Notes: a model not told the origin generated them from the letters alone. DNA of 64,000 bases from Flaveria trinervia (GCA_025506515.1 CM046454.1:32910465-32974464); one strand, 5' to 3'. Counted from the stretch's first letter, positions 10,509 to 20,928 are shown. Made by a program: numbers and translations.

Positions 10509-11609
10509 TGTAAGGCCCCGCTCCTGGGATGCTCATAACTGGTCAACCATCGCACACAAAACATATATTTACATTAACTTTTAATAAAACATTGTAGCAG
10601 AAATATCTAAACAACTTTTTCACTTCATTATAAATGCTTTTGCACATTAATATAACATTCATTACAAAACATCGTTTGTTCGCATTACAATTCAAAAACA
10701 TTATACAACAGAATGCCATCCAAAATGAGCCATGTACCTGCCCCGTGCCATCCTTAGCAACAATCACCTACCAACTGGAAACACATAAAAGTTAGCGTTG
10801 TTGAGTAAGTTCTAGTTTTATAAAACTTTATATTACCTTTCGTTCATTAAAACATTTTCTTTACTCATCTTCGTTCGTTTCGTACATTTCACACATTTCG
10901 CACATTTTGTACTGATCGTACATTCATACATTTTTTATCTTTTCACTTCTATCTTGGTCCTGTCATGTACTTAACCCCCCCTCTTGAGTACAAAGCTCTA
11001 TCATCTAGGGTTAAGCGACAAGGAACCCATATTGCACATATCTCACGTATCACATGTATCGAGTAGTCACATAGAATACTCCCCCTGTGTGTGAAGCCAT
11101 AAGGGTTAGCCAAGATCACACACTATAAACACACAGTTGAGCTAACAACTCTTATTGAGTTGTGAATTTCCTTTCATTTGCTTGCAAGACTTTTCATTCG
11201 TTTATTATGTTTCACTTTCATTATCTTAAATATTCCACTTTGTTAAGATAATAGTTTGCGTTCATCATCATAATCACACCATGTAAAGTCACATCATCAT
11301 ACGTAAAAAGGAACATATCATACATAACATGCATAATAATCATACATGATCATGCATAAGCATCACTCGCACATCATCATTCAAGTCACATCATACATCA
11401 CCCATCACATCATTTATAACTTCAAAAAGTCAACTTACATGTCCCCCTGGAACCTCCCATGTCAAAGCCTACACTTTACATTTTCCCCAAAATTCAAAAA
11501 AATAATCAAAGTCTTAGGCGCATGAGCACTATTCAGGCGCATGGTCTTTCAGGCACATGGGGAACTTCTGGATGCATGGGCACTATTGGGGTGAATGGGA
11601 AACACTTAG
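10509..11609 (-). repeat. gypsy1 5' LTR, partial
   Basis: The LTR ends (minus strand) in GGGGCCTTACA next to the primer site. Rightward the sequence is noncoding and AT-rich with CATCATACAT-type low complexity (about 11250-11420). The outer end is not seen because B1 begins at 11610. No second copy is in the window, so the LTR assignment rests on position alone. The ORFs here look like chance. Confidence 0.6.
11513..11600. repeat. Short imperfect tandem repeat (GGCGCATGG-like)
   Basis: Four to five imperfect copies of a roughly 20-base unit: AGGCGCATGAGCACTATT, CAGGCGCATGGTCTTT, CAGGCACATGGGGAACTT, GGATGCATGGGCACTATT, and GGGTGAATGGG. They lie directly beside the B1 insertion point in the presumed gypsy LTR. 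Confidence 0.7.
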
Positions 11610-12419
11610 TGTAGAGGATATATGAAGAGGCTGAAGCAACCAAACACCCAAACTGTTTCTACATGCATGTTGTACAAGTACTGAAGAATAATGTGTCGGA
11701 AGTTTCACACAAGAAACAAAAATATTCTAAGTGTGAAATCTTCCGAGGCCAAGACCAATATCTTCCGAAGCCAAAAATGAAGTCTTCCGAAGCTTCATAG
11801 AAGAAGTCTTCCGAAGCCAACACTTGAAGAGAGATTTCTTCCAAATACTTTGAACAACATGCTTTGTTTGATGTACTGTTCCATACAGTTGGACCCCTTT
11901 CCATTGCTACTCTGTAAAGTCACCAACTTACATGACTTGGTGAAAAGCTCCATGCTTTTTGGTAACTGTACATTGAGGTCTTGAGTTTGTAAACTTCTAC
12001 TTCATGTACTTTATCCTATTTGTAATAGATAAGGAGGTGAGCTATGGCATGTCATAGTCAAAAAGTCAAAAAGGCAATCTGCCTTTTTGACTCTACAATT
12101 GATTTTGTTTTATGTCTAGTCAATTGTATGCAACTGGCTTTCATAGTATGGCTGACTGTAGGATGTAGTGTAAGTATCTCATGTTCTTGTAACTTTATTT
12201 TCATGCTTTGTAACACTTGTAATAGAATATTGAGAGAGCAATATATTGCAACCTTGAAAACCATCTCCTTGTGCATCTTGCTCTTGTGTTCTGTCTCTTA
12301 GTTATTTGTGTTCTTGGTGTCTTTACTTGTGGTTAATCTAGTTTAATTTTTGATTAAGTTAAGTTACTCTCCTCTTTGTGTTGTTTTGTTGTAAGCAACC
12401 ACCCTTCAACGGTCCTGCA
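11610..12419 (+). repeat. B1 5' LTR
   Basis: 810 bp from TGTAGAGG to GGTCCTGCA. It matches the reverse complement of 20003-20801 along its whole length. It holds a cluster of CTTCCGAAG-type motifs at 11688-11845. Around 12169 TGTAAGTATCTC stands where B2 has TATAAGTATCTC, so the TATA-like box has a mutated second base here. Confidence 0.93.
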
Positions 12420-12421
12420 TT

Positions 12422-12433
12422 TAGTATCGGAGG
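12422..12433 (+). other. B1 primer-binding site (degenerate)
   Basis: TAGTATCGGAGG lies two bases past the LTR and resembles TGGTATCAGAGC (initiator Met tRNA complement) with three changes. Position supports the call more than sequence does. Confidence 0.6.
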
Positions 12434-12503
12434 TTTTGAGGCTCTTGATATAATATCTCACCATCTTAAGATCCCTCACACACACAAATACTAAACTTTT
12501 CAA

Positions 12504-13770
12504 ATGGTAGCCATTTCTAAGACTGATATGGAAACTGGAACCATGAACAACTCCACATTGATCACTCTTAATGACTTTGACACCTCGTGCCTGAGAATGG
12601 AAGGTTTCGTTAGGTCTCTAGACTCAAGAATGTGGGTGTCTGTTGAGAATGGACCTTAGATACAAGCACCCGTTTTGCTACTGGTGGTGGTGTGATCCCC
12701 AAGGTTGTGGCAAACTACTCTGATGAAGACAAGAAGAGAGTAGAGATTGATAGAAAAAGCATGACAGCCCTTCAGACTGCTCTTCCAAACTCTGTATACA
12801 GATGTTTCAAGAAATGCAAAACAGCTTAGTAGTTGTGGGATGCATTGAAACTGATGTATGAGGGTTCTTCTAAAGCTAAGGTGAACAAGAAGGATCTCCT
12901 GAAGCAGTAGTTTGAAAACTTCACCTTGAAAGCAGGTGAAACCATGACTCAGCAATTCTTCAGGTATGTTGAGATTAAGGATACCCTTATGGATGGAGGA
13001 GTTGCTCTTGAGAACAAAGACATTATAAGGAAGGTCATGTCCTCCCTTCCTAGGCAATAGACACACTACTGTGTGGTGATCAAGAGAACTAAGAACCTCA
13101 AAACTCTCACTCTGACAGAGTTATATGGGATTCTCAGTGGCTACTAGATGGAGATGAACATGCAAGGTTCATTTGGCAACTCCAACAATCAAATGGGTTC
13201 AGCCCTTCATGCGGTTGAAAGGGATATCATAAAACCCCATAATCATCTCATATGCTACCTTGACAACTCACCAAAGGGTCCTTTCATCACCTTCCTCAAG
13301 ACACCAATGGAGAACTACACTCAAGGAATCCCATTCCAAGAGACAAGTTCTTCTCAAGCTTTTGTGTATTCTGATGAAAGTTGTGGCAGCTTTCTTTTCA
13401 ACCTTGAAGACCAGGAATGTATCCATCCGGATGTTCTGGAGTACATGGAGATAGTCCAGCACATGGCTCTTCTCAGTCACAGAGCCAAGAAGTTCTGCAA
13501 GCGGACTAGAAGGAAGTTTCGCAGCAATGCAACTAGTGGAAAGTTTGGCTGGACAAAGGCAAAGTCAAGTGTTACAACTGTAACCTGATGGGCCACTTTG
13601 CCAGGGAGTGTAAGGAACCTAGAACAAATGGTGGCCAAACACAGTCTAGACCAAACTACACTAATAAAGCCACCCAGAATGAGAAGCCAAAGTAGCAAGC
13701 TGCAGTTGCTGTTGAGGATGGAGGCTTTGACTGGAGCTTTCAGGTGGAAGATGCTTTTCCAAAGCAAGCA
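12504..13770 (+). pseudogene. gag: B1 gag with CCHC knuckle
   Basis: The ATG at 12504 begins MVAISKTDMETGTM; TAG codons follow at many points. Readable blocks include DALKLMYEGSSKAKVNKKDLL, TLTELYGILSGY, and the open frame 13148-13588. The knuckle CYNCNLMGHFAREC (13570-13611) is intact. Where B2 can be compared, three TAG codons (13058, 13145, 13693) stand for TGG, CAG and CAG in B2. The gag would form the particle shell. Confidence 0.87.
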
Positions 13771-15198
13771 CTGATGGCAGATCATGAGGAAGCCAAGGTA
13801 TTGGAACATCTCTGTACCCTTAAATGCATTGCTAAAGTAAATAGATACAGGTCCTACAACTTGGAAATGATATCTGATCTTGAGTCCTTAAACATTTTAA
13901 AAGCGTATTTTAGAAAGTCTGAAAATGATTATAAACTGAAGATAGAGGACTTAGAGAAAACTATTTCAGTTCTAAGACATGAGCATACAAACTTTAGGAC
14001 TAGGATCAAGGATCTCATAACTAAGCTGACTGAGTGTCAGGCTAAGCTTGTGATCAGCAAAGCCAGGGCAGATAAGTGTGTTCTTGAAGAAGAGGCCTTC
14101 AAAAATATGATATCCTCATCCTTGCATAACAAAGTGTGCTATCAAAACATACAGGGATTTGATCAAATAAGATAGATCCTCCACACACAATCTTGTCTCT
14201 AAGATCACCTAGGTGTGGAACTTGTGAAGATGAGCTTCCTCTCATAGATCCTTTGAGTGAAGAGGATGAAGAAGTGATAGTGAAGAATTACTCTGAGAAG
14301 AGTGAAGAGGAGGATTCTAAGAAGGGCTACTATCCTTCTAAGGAAAAGAAGAAAACTATGATGACCATGTCAATAAGAAAGAACTTGATCAGAAAGAGCC
14401 AAAGAAAAGAAAGGAAGGCTCAAGAGATCAAGGCTACTTTCGACACTAAGCATAAACAAGTTTTTATCTATGCGGGGTTTAAAGTAGTAAAGACTGAAGA
14501 CATCAACCTCAACTTTTCTTCTAAGAATTCTGGTTCATGTTCAAATCATCTCAGTACCAAGAAGAAGACTGATCTGCTGTGTACCACTGGTACACAACCT
14601 AGACCATCAAACTCCAAGAACAGCCCTCAGCCCAAAAGGACTGTCTCAGCATTTGTAAAGATGAGGATGGAGAAGGGATGTGACCAAAGTCAATCTTGTT
14701 CCCAGCAAAAGGCTCTTGGGAAGAAGAAAATAGAGTGTGTTATGTGTGAAAGTACTGCTCATCTTGCTAAGGATTGTCCATACAATCCTAAGGGCATTTC
14801 ACATGACCAAACCAAAGACTTCCAAGAGTTCTAAGAATATTCAAGCTTCGGATGGAAAATCTATTTCCTTCGGAAGCTCCAAAACTATGAAGAAGGCAAG
14901 TGGAAAATTGCCTTCGGAAGAAAAGTTGGTCTTGGAGGGAAGTAATACTTCCGAAGCACTGAAGTCTGCTGCAGTGTCTGCAGAATCTTCCGAAGGTCCA
15001 GTCATAAAAAATTCCAAAGTATCAAAAGCTTCCAAAGTGTTGAAGGTCAAGTCAACGCTTCCAAAGGTGGTGTGGAAGTCTAAGAAAGACCTAGTGACTG
15101 AAAATTCTACATCAACAACAACTCAAGATCCTCCAAGCACAACCATAGATCTATTACTATTGAATTGCCTTCTATTTCTCTTAGTGAGCCCAAGATAA
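13744..15198 (+). pseudogene. B1 gag-pol linker: coiled coil, K/E-rich tract, second CCHC knuckle
   Basis: Frame 13744-14175 is rich in heptad-like Leu/Lys/Glu (KLKIEDLEKTISVLRHEH) and probably coiled-coil. Frame 14193-14834 is acidic then very basic (KSEEEDSKKGYYPSKEKKK) and ends in a second knuckle, CVMCESTAHLAKDC (14736-14777). Next, 14840-15060 carries five CTTCSGAAG-type motifs inside coding sequence. B2 has the same layout (28829-30430, minus strand), though its second knuckle has lost the last Cys. Two knuckles this far apart are unusual for copia. Confidence 0.75.
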
Positions 15199-15238
15199 GT
15201 AAGGCTTGGGTTTCCAAATGTAACTAAACATTTTCTTT

Positions 15239-15640
15239 GTGCAGGGACAGCTGAAGACAAACAAAAATGTCTGGATCATTTACAGTGGCTGTTCCAGGCA
15301 CATGACAGGCAATAGGTCACTACTCCAGAACTTTGAAAGGATTGATGGAGGGCTAGTTGCCTTTGGAGGAGATGAAGGTGGTTACATTTCTGGAAGGGGC
15401 AAGGTCACAAATGGTAAGCTCAACATTGAAAAGGTAAACTTTGTTAAGGAGCTTGGGTACAATCTTTTGAAAGTATCCCAATTTTGTGATCAGAGTCATA
15501 ACATGCTCTTTACTGAGCATGAATGCATTGTTCTCAAGGCCGGGGTAGTTATTCCTCATGAGCATTATTTGCTTAGAGCCCCCAGGAAAGGGAACATGTA
15601 CAAGATGGATCTTGAAGAAACATCTCCCTCTAGAGAAGTT
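15239..15640 (+). pseudogene. pol: B1 pol: protease with lost catalytic Asp
   Basis: VWIIYSGCSRHMTGNRSLLQ is the copia protease active-site region, but the catalytic Asp is Tyr (TAC at 15281-15283). B2 has GAC at the matching place (complement at 28773-28775), so B1 has a G-to-T change. The rest (VAFGGDEGGYISGRGK, FVKELGYNLLKVSQFCD) is conserved. This change alone would block polyprotein maturation. Confidence 0.88.
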
Positions 15641-16620
15641 TCATGCTTTTTATCTAAAGCCAATAGTGACGAGTCTTTCCTATGGCATAATAGAATGTGC
15701 CATGTAAACGTGAGGAATATGAATAATATGATTAAGAATGATTTGGTAACTGGAATGCCAAAGAAAGAGTTTACAAGTGATGACCATTGTGTTGCATGCC
15801 TGAAAGGGAAGCAAGAAAAGGTATCTCACAAGCCTAAGGAAAGAAACTCCATCACTACTCCCCTACACTTGTTACATATGGATCTCTTTGGCCCCACCAA
15901 TGTAAAGAGTCTAGGAAGGACCTTTTATTTTTTGGTGATCACACATGACATTACAAGATTCACTTGGGTCTTCTTCCTTAGAACTAAGGATGAGACTCCT
16001 GAGATTCTGAAGAAATTCTTCTTGAAGGTTGAGAATCAGTCTGATCATAAGGTCAAAATCATAAGATGTGATCAGGGTATTGAATTCAAGAACCAAATCC
16101 TTGATGCATTTTGTGATGAAAAAGGTATTACAAGACAATCGGTGCTCCCAGGACTCCTCAGCAAAATGGTGTTGCTGAGAGGAGAAACACGACACCGATT
16201 GAAGCTACAACAACCATGTTGTATGTCTCTAAGCTTTCAATCACCTTCTGGGCAGAGGCAGTCAACATGGCCTGCTATGTGCACAACAGAGTTTTAGAGG
16301 TTAAGACTCATGGCAAGACTCCTTATGAAGTTTTGCACAAGAGGAAACCTTTCATTGCTTTTCTCAGGTCATTTGGATGTCATTGCACCATCTTGAATAC
16401 CGAATATCAAATTGCCAAATTTGCTGAGAAATCAGATGATGGACACATTATTAGATACTCTTCCCAAGCTAAGGCTTACAGAGTATACAATCTCAAAACT
16501 AGAATTGTTGAGGAGTCAGCCAATGTGACTTTTGATGAACACACACCTTGTGTGGCTGGTTCTGGTACTGATTGATTGTTTGATCTTGATTTAGTTACCA
16601 ACTGTTTTAACAAATCTTAT
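15641..16620 (+). pseudogene. pol: B1 pol: GAG-pre-integrase and integrase
   Basis: FLWHNRMCHVNVRNMNNM and HCVACLKGKQ give the HHCC zinc domain. Asp 1 is in LLHMDLFGPT and Asp 2 in IIRCDQGIEF. A one-base change near 16140 shifts the frame before the Glu-bearing segment, which is readable one frame over as VAERRN-like sequence at about 16170. The integrase C-terminal region (FWAEAVNMACYVHNRVL, RSFGCHCTILN) follows at 16216-16575. Confidence 0.87.
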
Positions 16621-17230
16621 GAGATTGTTTAAGGATCTGCAGAAAACTTAAATACAGGTGATCCTTATCCAAGATTTGAGCTGAGAAGACCTTCAAGTAA
16701 CACATCTTCAGCTCCAGTTGGGACTACTTCTACAAATGAAGTCTCTATCAGAACCACAATGACAAACTCAGCTGATACATCTTGTATGCCTTCAAATTCA
16801 AACTCAGAGGCTCCATAATGAGATAAAGATACTTCAAATGCAGAAGACAATGATGGTAGTTATGATAGTGATCAAGACTTTCTTCATACTGATAACCACT
16901 CCATAGATGAAACATCAATGATGTCACACACTTATTAGATCAAGCTTCTCTTGATAAGTGTGCTGATATGGTGGGAGAAACATCCATGCCAGATCTAAAT
17001 TTCTCTAATTTAGATCTTTCTCAGCAACTTGCTATGATCCCTCAGCTAAGGTCCACAAGTCTCACCCCACCACAAACATCATTGGAGATGTTGTCACAGG
17101 GGTAAGAACAAGAGGACAAATCCATGAGGCAAATGTTTGTCTTCACTCTTATTTCTTATCCCAGATAGAGCCATAAAAGTTGATGAGGCTCTGAAGGATG
17201 GAAGTTAGGTTGAAGCTATACAAAAGGTGC
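16621..17230 (+). pseudogene. pol: B1 pol: degenerate integrase-RT linker
   Basis: About 600 bp of Ser/Asp/Asn-rich coding remnant with many stops, matching the reverse strand of B2 at 26830-27560 (for example the SNSSSEAP- and QDFLD-type stretches). Such low-complexity linkers evolve fast in Sireviruses. No catalytic motif is expected here. Confidence 0.65.
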
Positions 17231-18105
17231 TGCTTCAATTCTAAAGACAAAAAGTTTGGAACCTTTTTCCTATTCCTCATGGAAGACTACCATTGGTACC
17301 AAATGGGTGTTTAGGAACAAGAAGGATGATAGAGGCATCATCATAAAGAACAAAGCTAGATTAGTTGTTCAAGGATACCAAAAAGAAGAAGGAATTGACT
17401 ACACTGATGTCTTTGCTCCTGTAGCAAGACTAGAAGCTATTAGGATATTTCTGGCATTTGCTACATCCAAGAGCTTTAAGGTCTATCAACTTGATGTGAA
17501 GTGTGCTTTTCTATATGGAGTGATTGATGAAGAGGTATATGTCAAACAACCACCTGGTTTTGTAGATCCTCATTATGTCTGCAAGCTTGACAAAGCTCTT
17601 TATGTGCTGCATCAGGCACCCAGAAAGTGGTATGAGACTCTATCTTAGTATCTTTGCAAACATGGATACATGAGAGGTACTATAGATTGAACTCTCTTCA
17701 TCAAAGTATAGGGGTAATGACATATTGCTAGTTCAAGTGTATGTAGATGACATCATCTTTGCTTCAACTAATCCAAAGCTCTGCAAAGACTTTAAGAAGC
17801 TGATGAAAGACAGACTTGAAAGGAGTGCCATGGGGAAATTCAATTTATTTTTGGGAATTCAAGTGAAGCAAGTTGAAGATGGCATCTTAATAAGTCAGTC
17901 AAAGTATGTTCAAGACATACACAAGAGGTTCAACATGACTGATTGTAAGATTGCTAAGACACCCATGGCTAGAAACCAATCCCTTGGACCTGATCTTGAG
18001 GGGGAGTGTGTAGATGAACACTTATATAGAGCTATGATTAGGTCTATTATTTATCTTATAGCTAGCAGGCCTGATATTATGTTTGCCACTTGCATCTGTG
18101 CCTGA
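17231..18105 (+). pseudogene. pol: B1 pol: reverse transcriptase
   Basis: Blocks: IGTKWVFRNKKDDRG, ARLVVQGYQKEEGIDYTDVFAPVA (split here: ARLVVQGYQKEEGI and DYTDVFAPVARLEAI), YQLDVKCAFLYG, and the catalytic YVDD at 17740-17751. Stops at 17646-17648 (TAG) and 18103-18105 (TGA), plus a frame change near 17690, break it. SKYVQDIHKRFNMTDCKIAK leads to the connection domain. Confidence 0.9.
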
Positions 18106-18632
18106 TATCAAGCCAATCCTAAGATGTCTCACCTTATCACTATCAAAGGATTCTAAGATACTTAATGGTGCTTCAACAGTTGGTCTATGGTATCCTAAGA
18201 ACCCTGACTTCAATCTGTATGCTGATATAGATAGTGATTATGTTGTTGTAACATGACTGCAAAGTCTACATCTAGGGAATGTCAGTTTCTTGGTGGAAGG
18301 GTTGTCTTATGGCAATGCAAGAAACAATCATGTGTCCCTACATCAGATGCTGAAGCTGAATACATTGCTGCTACAACCTATTGTGCTCAGGTGCTTTGGA
18401 TTCAAAATCAGATGATAGACTATGGGTTAAACTTCAAGGAGACTCCATTCATATAGACAACAATAGTACTATCTCAATCACAAAGAACCCTATGTAGCAC
18501 TCAAGGACCAAACATATCAACATCAGGTATCATTTAATAAGAGATAACTATGAAAATGGATTAATTAAACTAGTCAAAGTTCACACAAATGAAAAATATG
18601 CTGATCTGTTTGCAAAGGCATTTGATGAATAG
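18106..18632 (+). pseudogene. pol: B1 pol: RNase H and pol C-terminus
   Basis: Fragments ADIDSDYV, TAKSTSRECQFLGGRVV, WQCKKQ, SDAEAEYIAATTYCAQVLWI and NKYADLFAKAFDE-like sequence are RNase H motifs. At least one frameshift (near 18455) and stops are present. The TAG at 18630-18632 after FDE is also present at the same place in B2 (complement near 25418), so it may be the ancestral pol terminator. Confidence 0.85.
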
Positions 18633-19379
18633 AGATTTAAATATCTAATATCAGCTACTAGGATGAACAACTTTGAGTAGGCTTTTCTTAAAACTAATTC
18701 TTATTATTTCTTAAAATATGTGTGTCCTAGGTTGTCTAGTTCATCACTTGCCTAAGCTCTTGTTTTCTTTAGATAAAACTTTTTGAAGACTTTCCTTAGA
18801 ATTATAATAATTTTCATCCTACGGAAGTTATGTTTTTAACTTCGGAAGAAACTTATGCCTTTAAAACAACTAACTGTCCAAGTATTTTATCTTTGGAAGA
18901 AGTTTCTGAGATATCTTTCGAAGCTTAAAATCTCCCTTGGCACTTATATGTCTTCAAGGACAATTTTCTTCCAAAGCAAATTAAGTCTTGGAAGTTTTGT
19001 TGTTTTGCCTAAAACTCTCAAGTCTTAATTTTCTTTTGAAGTCAAAATTCTCAGAATCCTTAGGAAATTCTTCTCAAGTCACTTTAGCTTCGGAAGATTT
19101 TCATTAAAACTTCCGAAGATAATTTATCTTCGGAAAGCTTTTTGATTTTCAAGAAACTACTTTTTGAGCTAAACTAAACTACGTTTTCAGAGGTGGGACC
19201 GACATTCGGATTTCAATGTTTATCATCTCTCCTTAAACTTTATGTAAATCCTTTTCACATATAAACCCAACAGTTTCCCTATCTTTCTATCATCTGCTTC
19301 TTTCCTCCAAACCTAAAACCCCAAATTTCTCTCTCAAATAACTTTCTTTCATCTTTCTTCATCCTTAACCTCTCTCAAA
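18633..19379 (+). other. B1 pol-ORF3 spacer with CTTCGGAAG motif array
   Basis: About 750 bp without a supported gene. From 18815 to 19140 there are roughly eight matches or near-matches to CTTCGGAAG/CTTCCGAAG (for example near 18843, 19085, 19107, 19128). B2 has the same spacer with about eleven. The array ends some 120 bases before a TATA-like box. Confidence 0.8.
19260..19379 (+). promoter_or_regulatory. Putative internal promoter and CT-rich leader of B1 ORF3
   Basis: TATAAA at 19260-19265 (CACATATAAACCC) lies 120 bases before the ORF3 ATG (19380). It is followed by a CT-rich leader (CTTTCTATCATCTGCTTC, TTTCATCTTTCTTCATCC), as in many plant 5' leaders. The block is conserved in B2 (TTTATA at 24776-24781 on the plus strand). 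Promoter activity is inferred from sequence only. Confidence 0.5.
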
Positions 19380-20002
19380 ATGGCCAACCCTCATAACAGA
19401 AATGACTCGAACTTTACCATGCCGTTACACAGGCAACACAATCAGGTTGCCTTGTTAAGCTCTAAGAAAGATCCTCATTTCTCAGAGGTTTGCCGTTTCT
19501 TGGCTCTGTCGAACTATTTCACCTCCCTAACCATTGATCCTCCACTTTATGAGGATCAACTGCTAGAATTCTAGAAGACCTGCCAAGAGGTCGTTATGGA
19601 TGGGGAGAAGGCTATGTCTGCCATAGTGCAGGGGAGAACAGTCTTCATCACTCCGGCCATCATCAACATGCACCATGAGCTGGATGATGTAGAAAGTGAG
19701 GTGTTCTTTCCAAAACAAGCTGTTAATCAGTCCTTCATGCAGATGGGCTATGAGTGAGACTACTCTGCAAGACCTTCAGGAAAGGGAAGGTCTCAACGTA
19801 GTGGAAGTTCATGCTCCATGTGGTTATCCACAGCGTATCAAACAAGCATGGTGAATGGGACTAGATTCTTGAGGATCTTTCCTTCATTGTCCATAGGATG
19901 GTTCAGCGGGTCAAGTTCAGGTACTCTCAGTTTGTATATACAAATTTGCTTGCTAACTTAGACTCCTTAGAGTATTACATGTTCACTAGGTATGTTCAAT
20001 AC
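19380..20002 (+). pseudogene. B1 ORF3, N-terminal part, cut by B2
   Basis: Starts MANPHNRNDSNFTMPLHRQ and is highly similar to the B2 ORF3 (start at 24664, minus). The first stop, TAG at 19572-19574, replaces the TGG of B2 (LEFWKTCQE). Homology continues through VFITPAIINMH with frameshifts to 20002, where the B2 LTR begins. No signal peptide or membrane segment is seen at the start, so a retroviral-type envelope is not supported. Function unknown. Confidence 0.82.
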
Positions 20003-20801
20003 TGCAGGATCGTTGAAGGGTTAAGAGTTACAACACAACAACACAAAGAGGAGATAAACTAAACATAGATCAAACAGTAAACTGGATTAACCAAGTGGTG
20101 ATACTAAGAACACAAGTAATATATGAGACAGAACACAAAGAACACAAGTGTTTGGTTTTCAAGAATGTAGTATATTGCTTTCTCTGTGTTCTATTACAAG
20201 TGTTACAAAAGCATATTCGAAAGATAGAAGAACATGAGATACTTATACAACATCCTACAGCCGGCTATACTTTGAAAGCCAACTGGATACAATGACTAGA
20301 CACACACAAAATCAATTGTAGAGTCAAAATGCAGATTGCCTTTTGACCTGTGACTATGACATGCCATAGCTCACATCCTTATCTATTACAAAAAGGATAA
20401 AGTACATAAAGTAGAAAGTTACAGACTCAAGACCTCAATGTACAGTTACCAAAAGCATGGACCTTTTCACCAAACCATGTTAGTTGGTGACTTGAGGAGT
20501 TGTAGCGGAAAGCTGTCCAGCTTTATGGAACAGTACATCAGATAAAGCATCTTACCAAAAGCCTTCAGAAGAAATCTGTCTTCGGGAACTTGAAGCTTCG
20601 GAAGACTTTGTCTCTGAGGCTTCGGAAGACTTCAACTTTGGCTTCGGAAGATGTTGGTCTTGGCTTCGGAAGATTTCACACTTAGAGTGTTTCTGTTGCA
20701 CATGTGAAACTTCCGAAGCATTCCACTTCAATGCACTTGTGCAACATGCAGGAAAGACTAAAGATGTTTAGGTTGCATCAGCCTCTTCATTAATCTCTAC
20801 A
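20003..20801 (-). repeat. B2 3' LTR
   Basis: 799 bp on the minus strand from TGTAGAG (complement at 20795-20801) to GATCCTGCA (complement starting at 20003). It matches the B1 5' LTR. CTTCCGAAG-type motifs lie at 20565-20720, and a TATA-like box (TATAAG; complement at 20242-20247) lies about 320 bases downstream of them in the reading direction. Confidence 0.93.
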
Positions 20802-20928
20802 AACTCCCCCTTGGCTGATGCTACCAAAACATTTAGAAAACTTCAGATATTAACAGTCCTTATTAGGATGATCACCATTCCTTTCTTCATAAGATGATCA
20901 GGATCCTTGAGGCTGTCAAAGTGTCTTC
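20802..20928 (-). other. B2 3' untranslated stretch and polypurine tract
   Basis: On the minus strand CCAAGGGGGAGTT ends immediately before the LTR TGTAGAG (complement 20802-20814). Purine run plus position mark it as the plus-strand primer. The rest is the short gap after ORF3. Confidence 0.88.

Larger units (their letters stand above)
9329..11609 (-). mobile_element. gypsy1, 5'-side segment (gag, primer site, partial 5' LTR)
   Basis: The continuation of the gypsy element interrupted at 1359. On the minus strand it runs from the 5' LTR (right) through the primer site to gag (left). It is cut at 11610 by the B1 element, which appears to have inserted in the gypsy LTR. Gag matches gypsy2 in sequence and start context. 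Confidence 0.85.
11610..20002 (+). mobile_element. Family B copia element B1 (Sirevirus/SIRE-like), 3' part lost
   Basis: It contains 5' LTR, primer site, gag, long lysine/serine-rich gag-pol linker with a second CCHC knuckle, protease, integrase, RT, RNase H, a spacer with CTTCGGAAG-type motifs, and the start of ORF3. It stops at 20002 where the inverted B2 3' LTR begins, so its own 3' LTR is not in the window. The extra ORF after pol and large gag fit the Sirevirus/Maximus lineage of copia. Confidence 0.92.

Noticed and set aside
10509..11609. Independent gene or MITE in the stretch between gypsy1 and B1
   Set aside because: No terminal inverted repeat, no coding support; position beside a perfect primer site makes a truncated LTR the simplest reading.
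11688..11845. CTTCCGAAG motifs as heat-shock elements
   Set aside because: Heat-shock elements need TTC and GAA separated by two bases (nTTCnnGAAn). Here only one base separates them, so the canonical site is not met, although stress regulation of the LTR remains possible.
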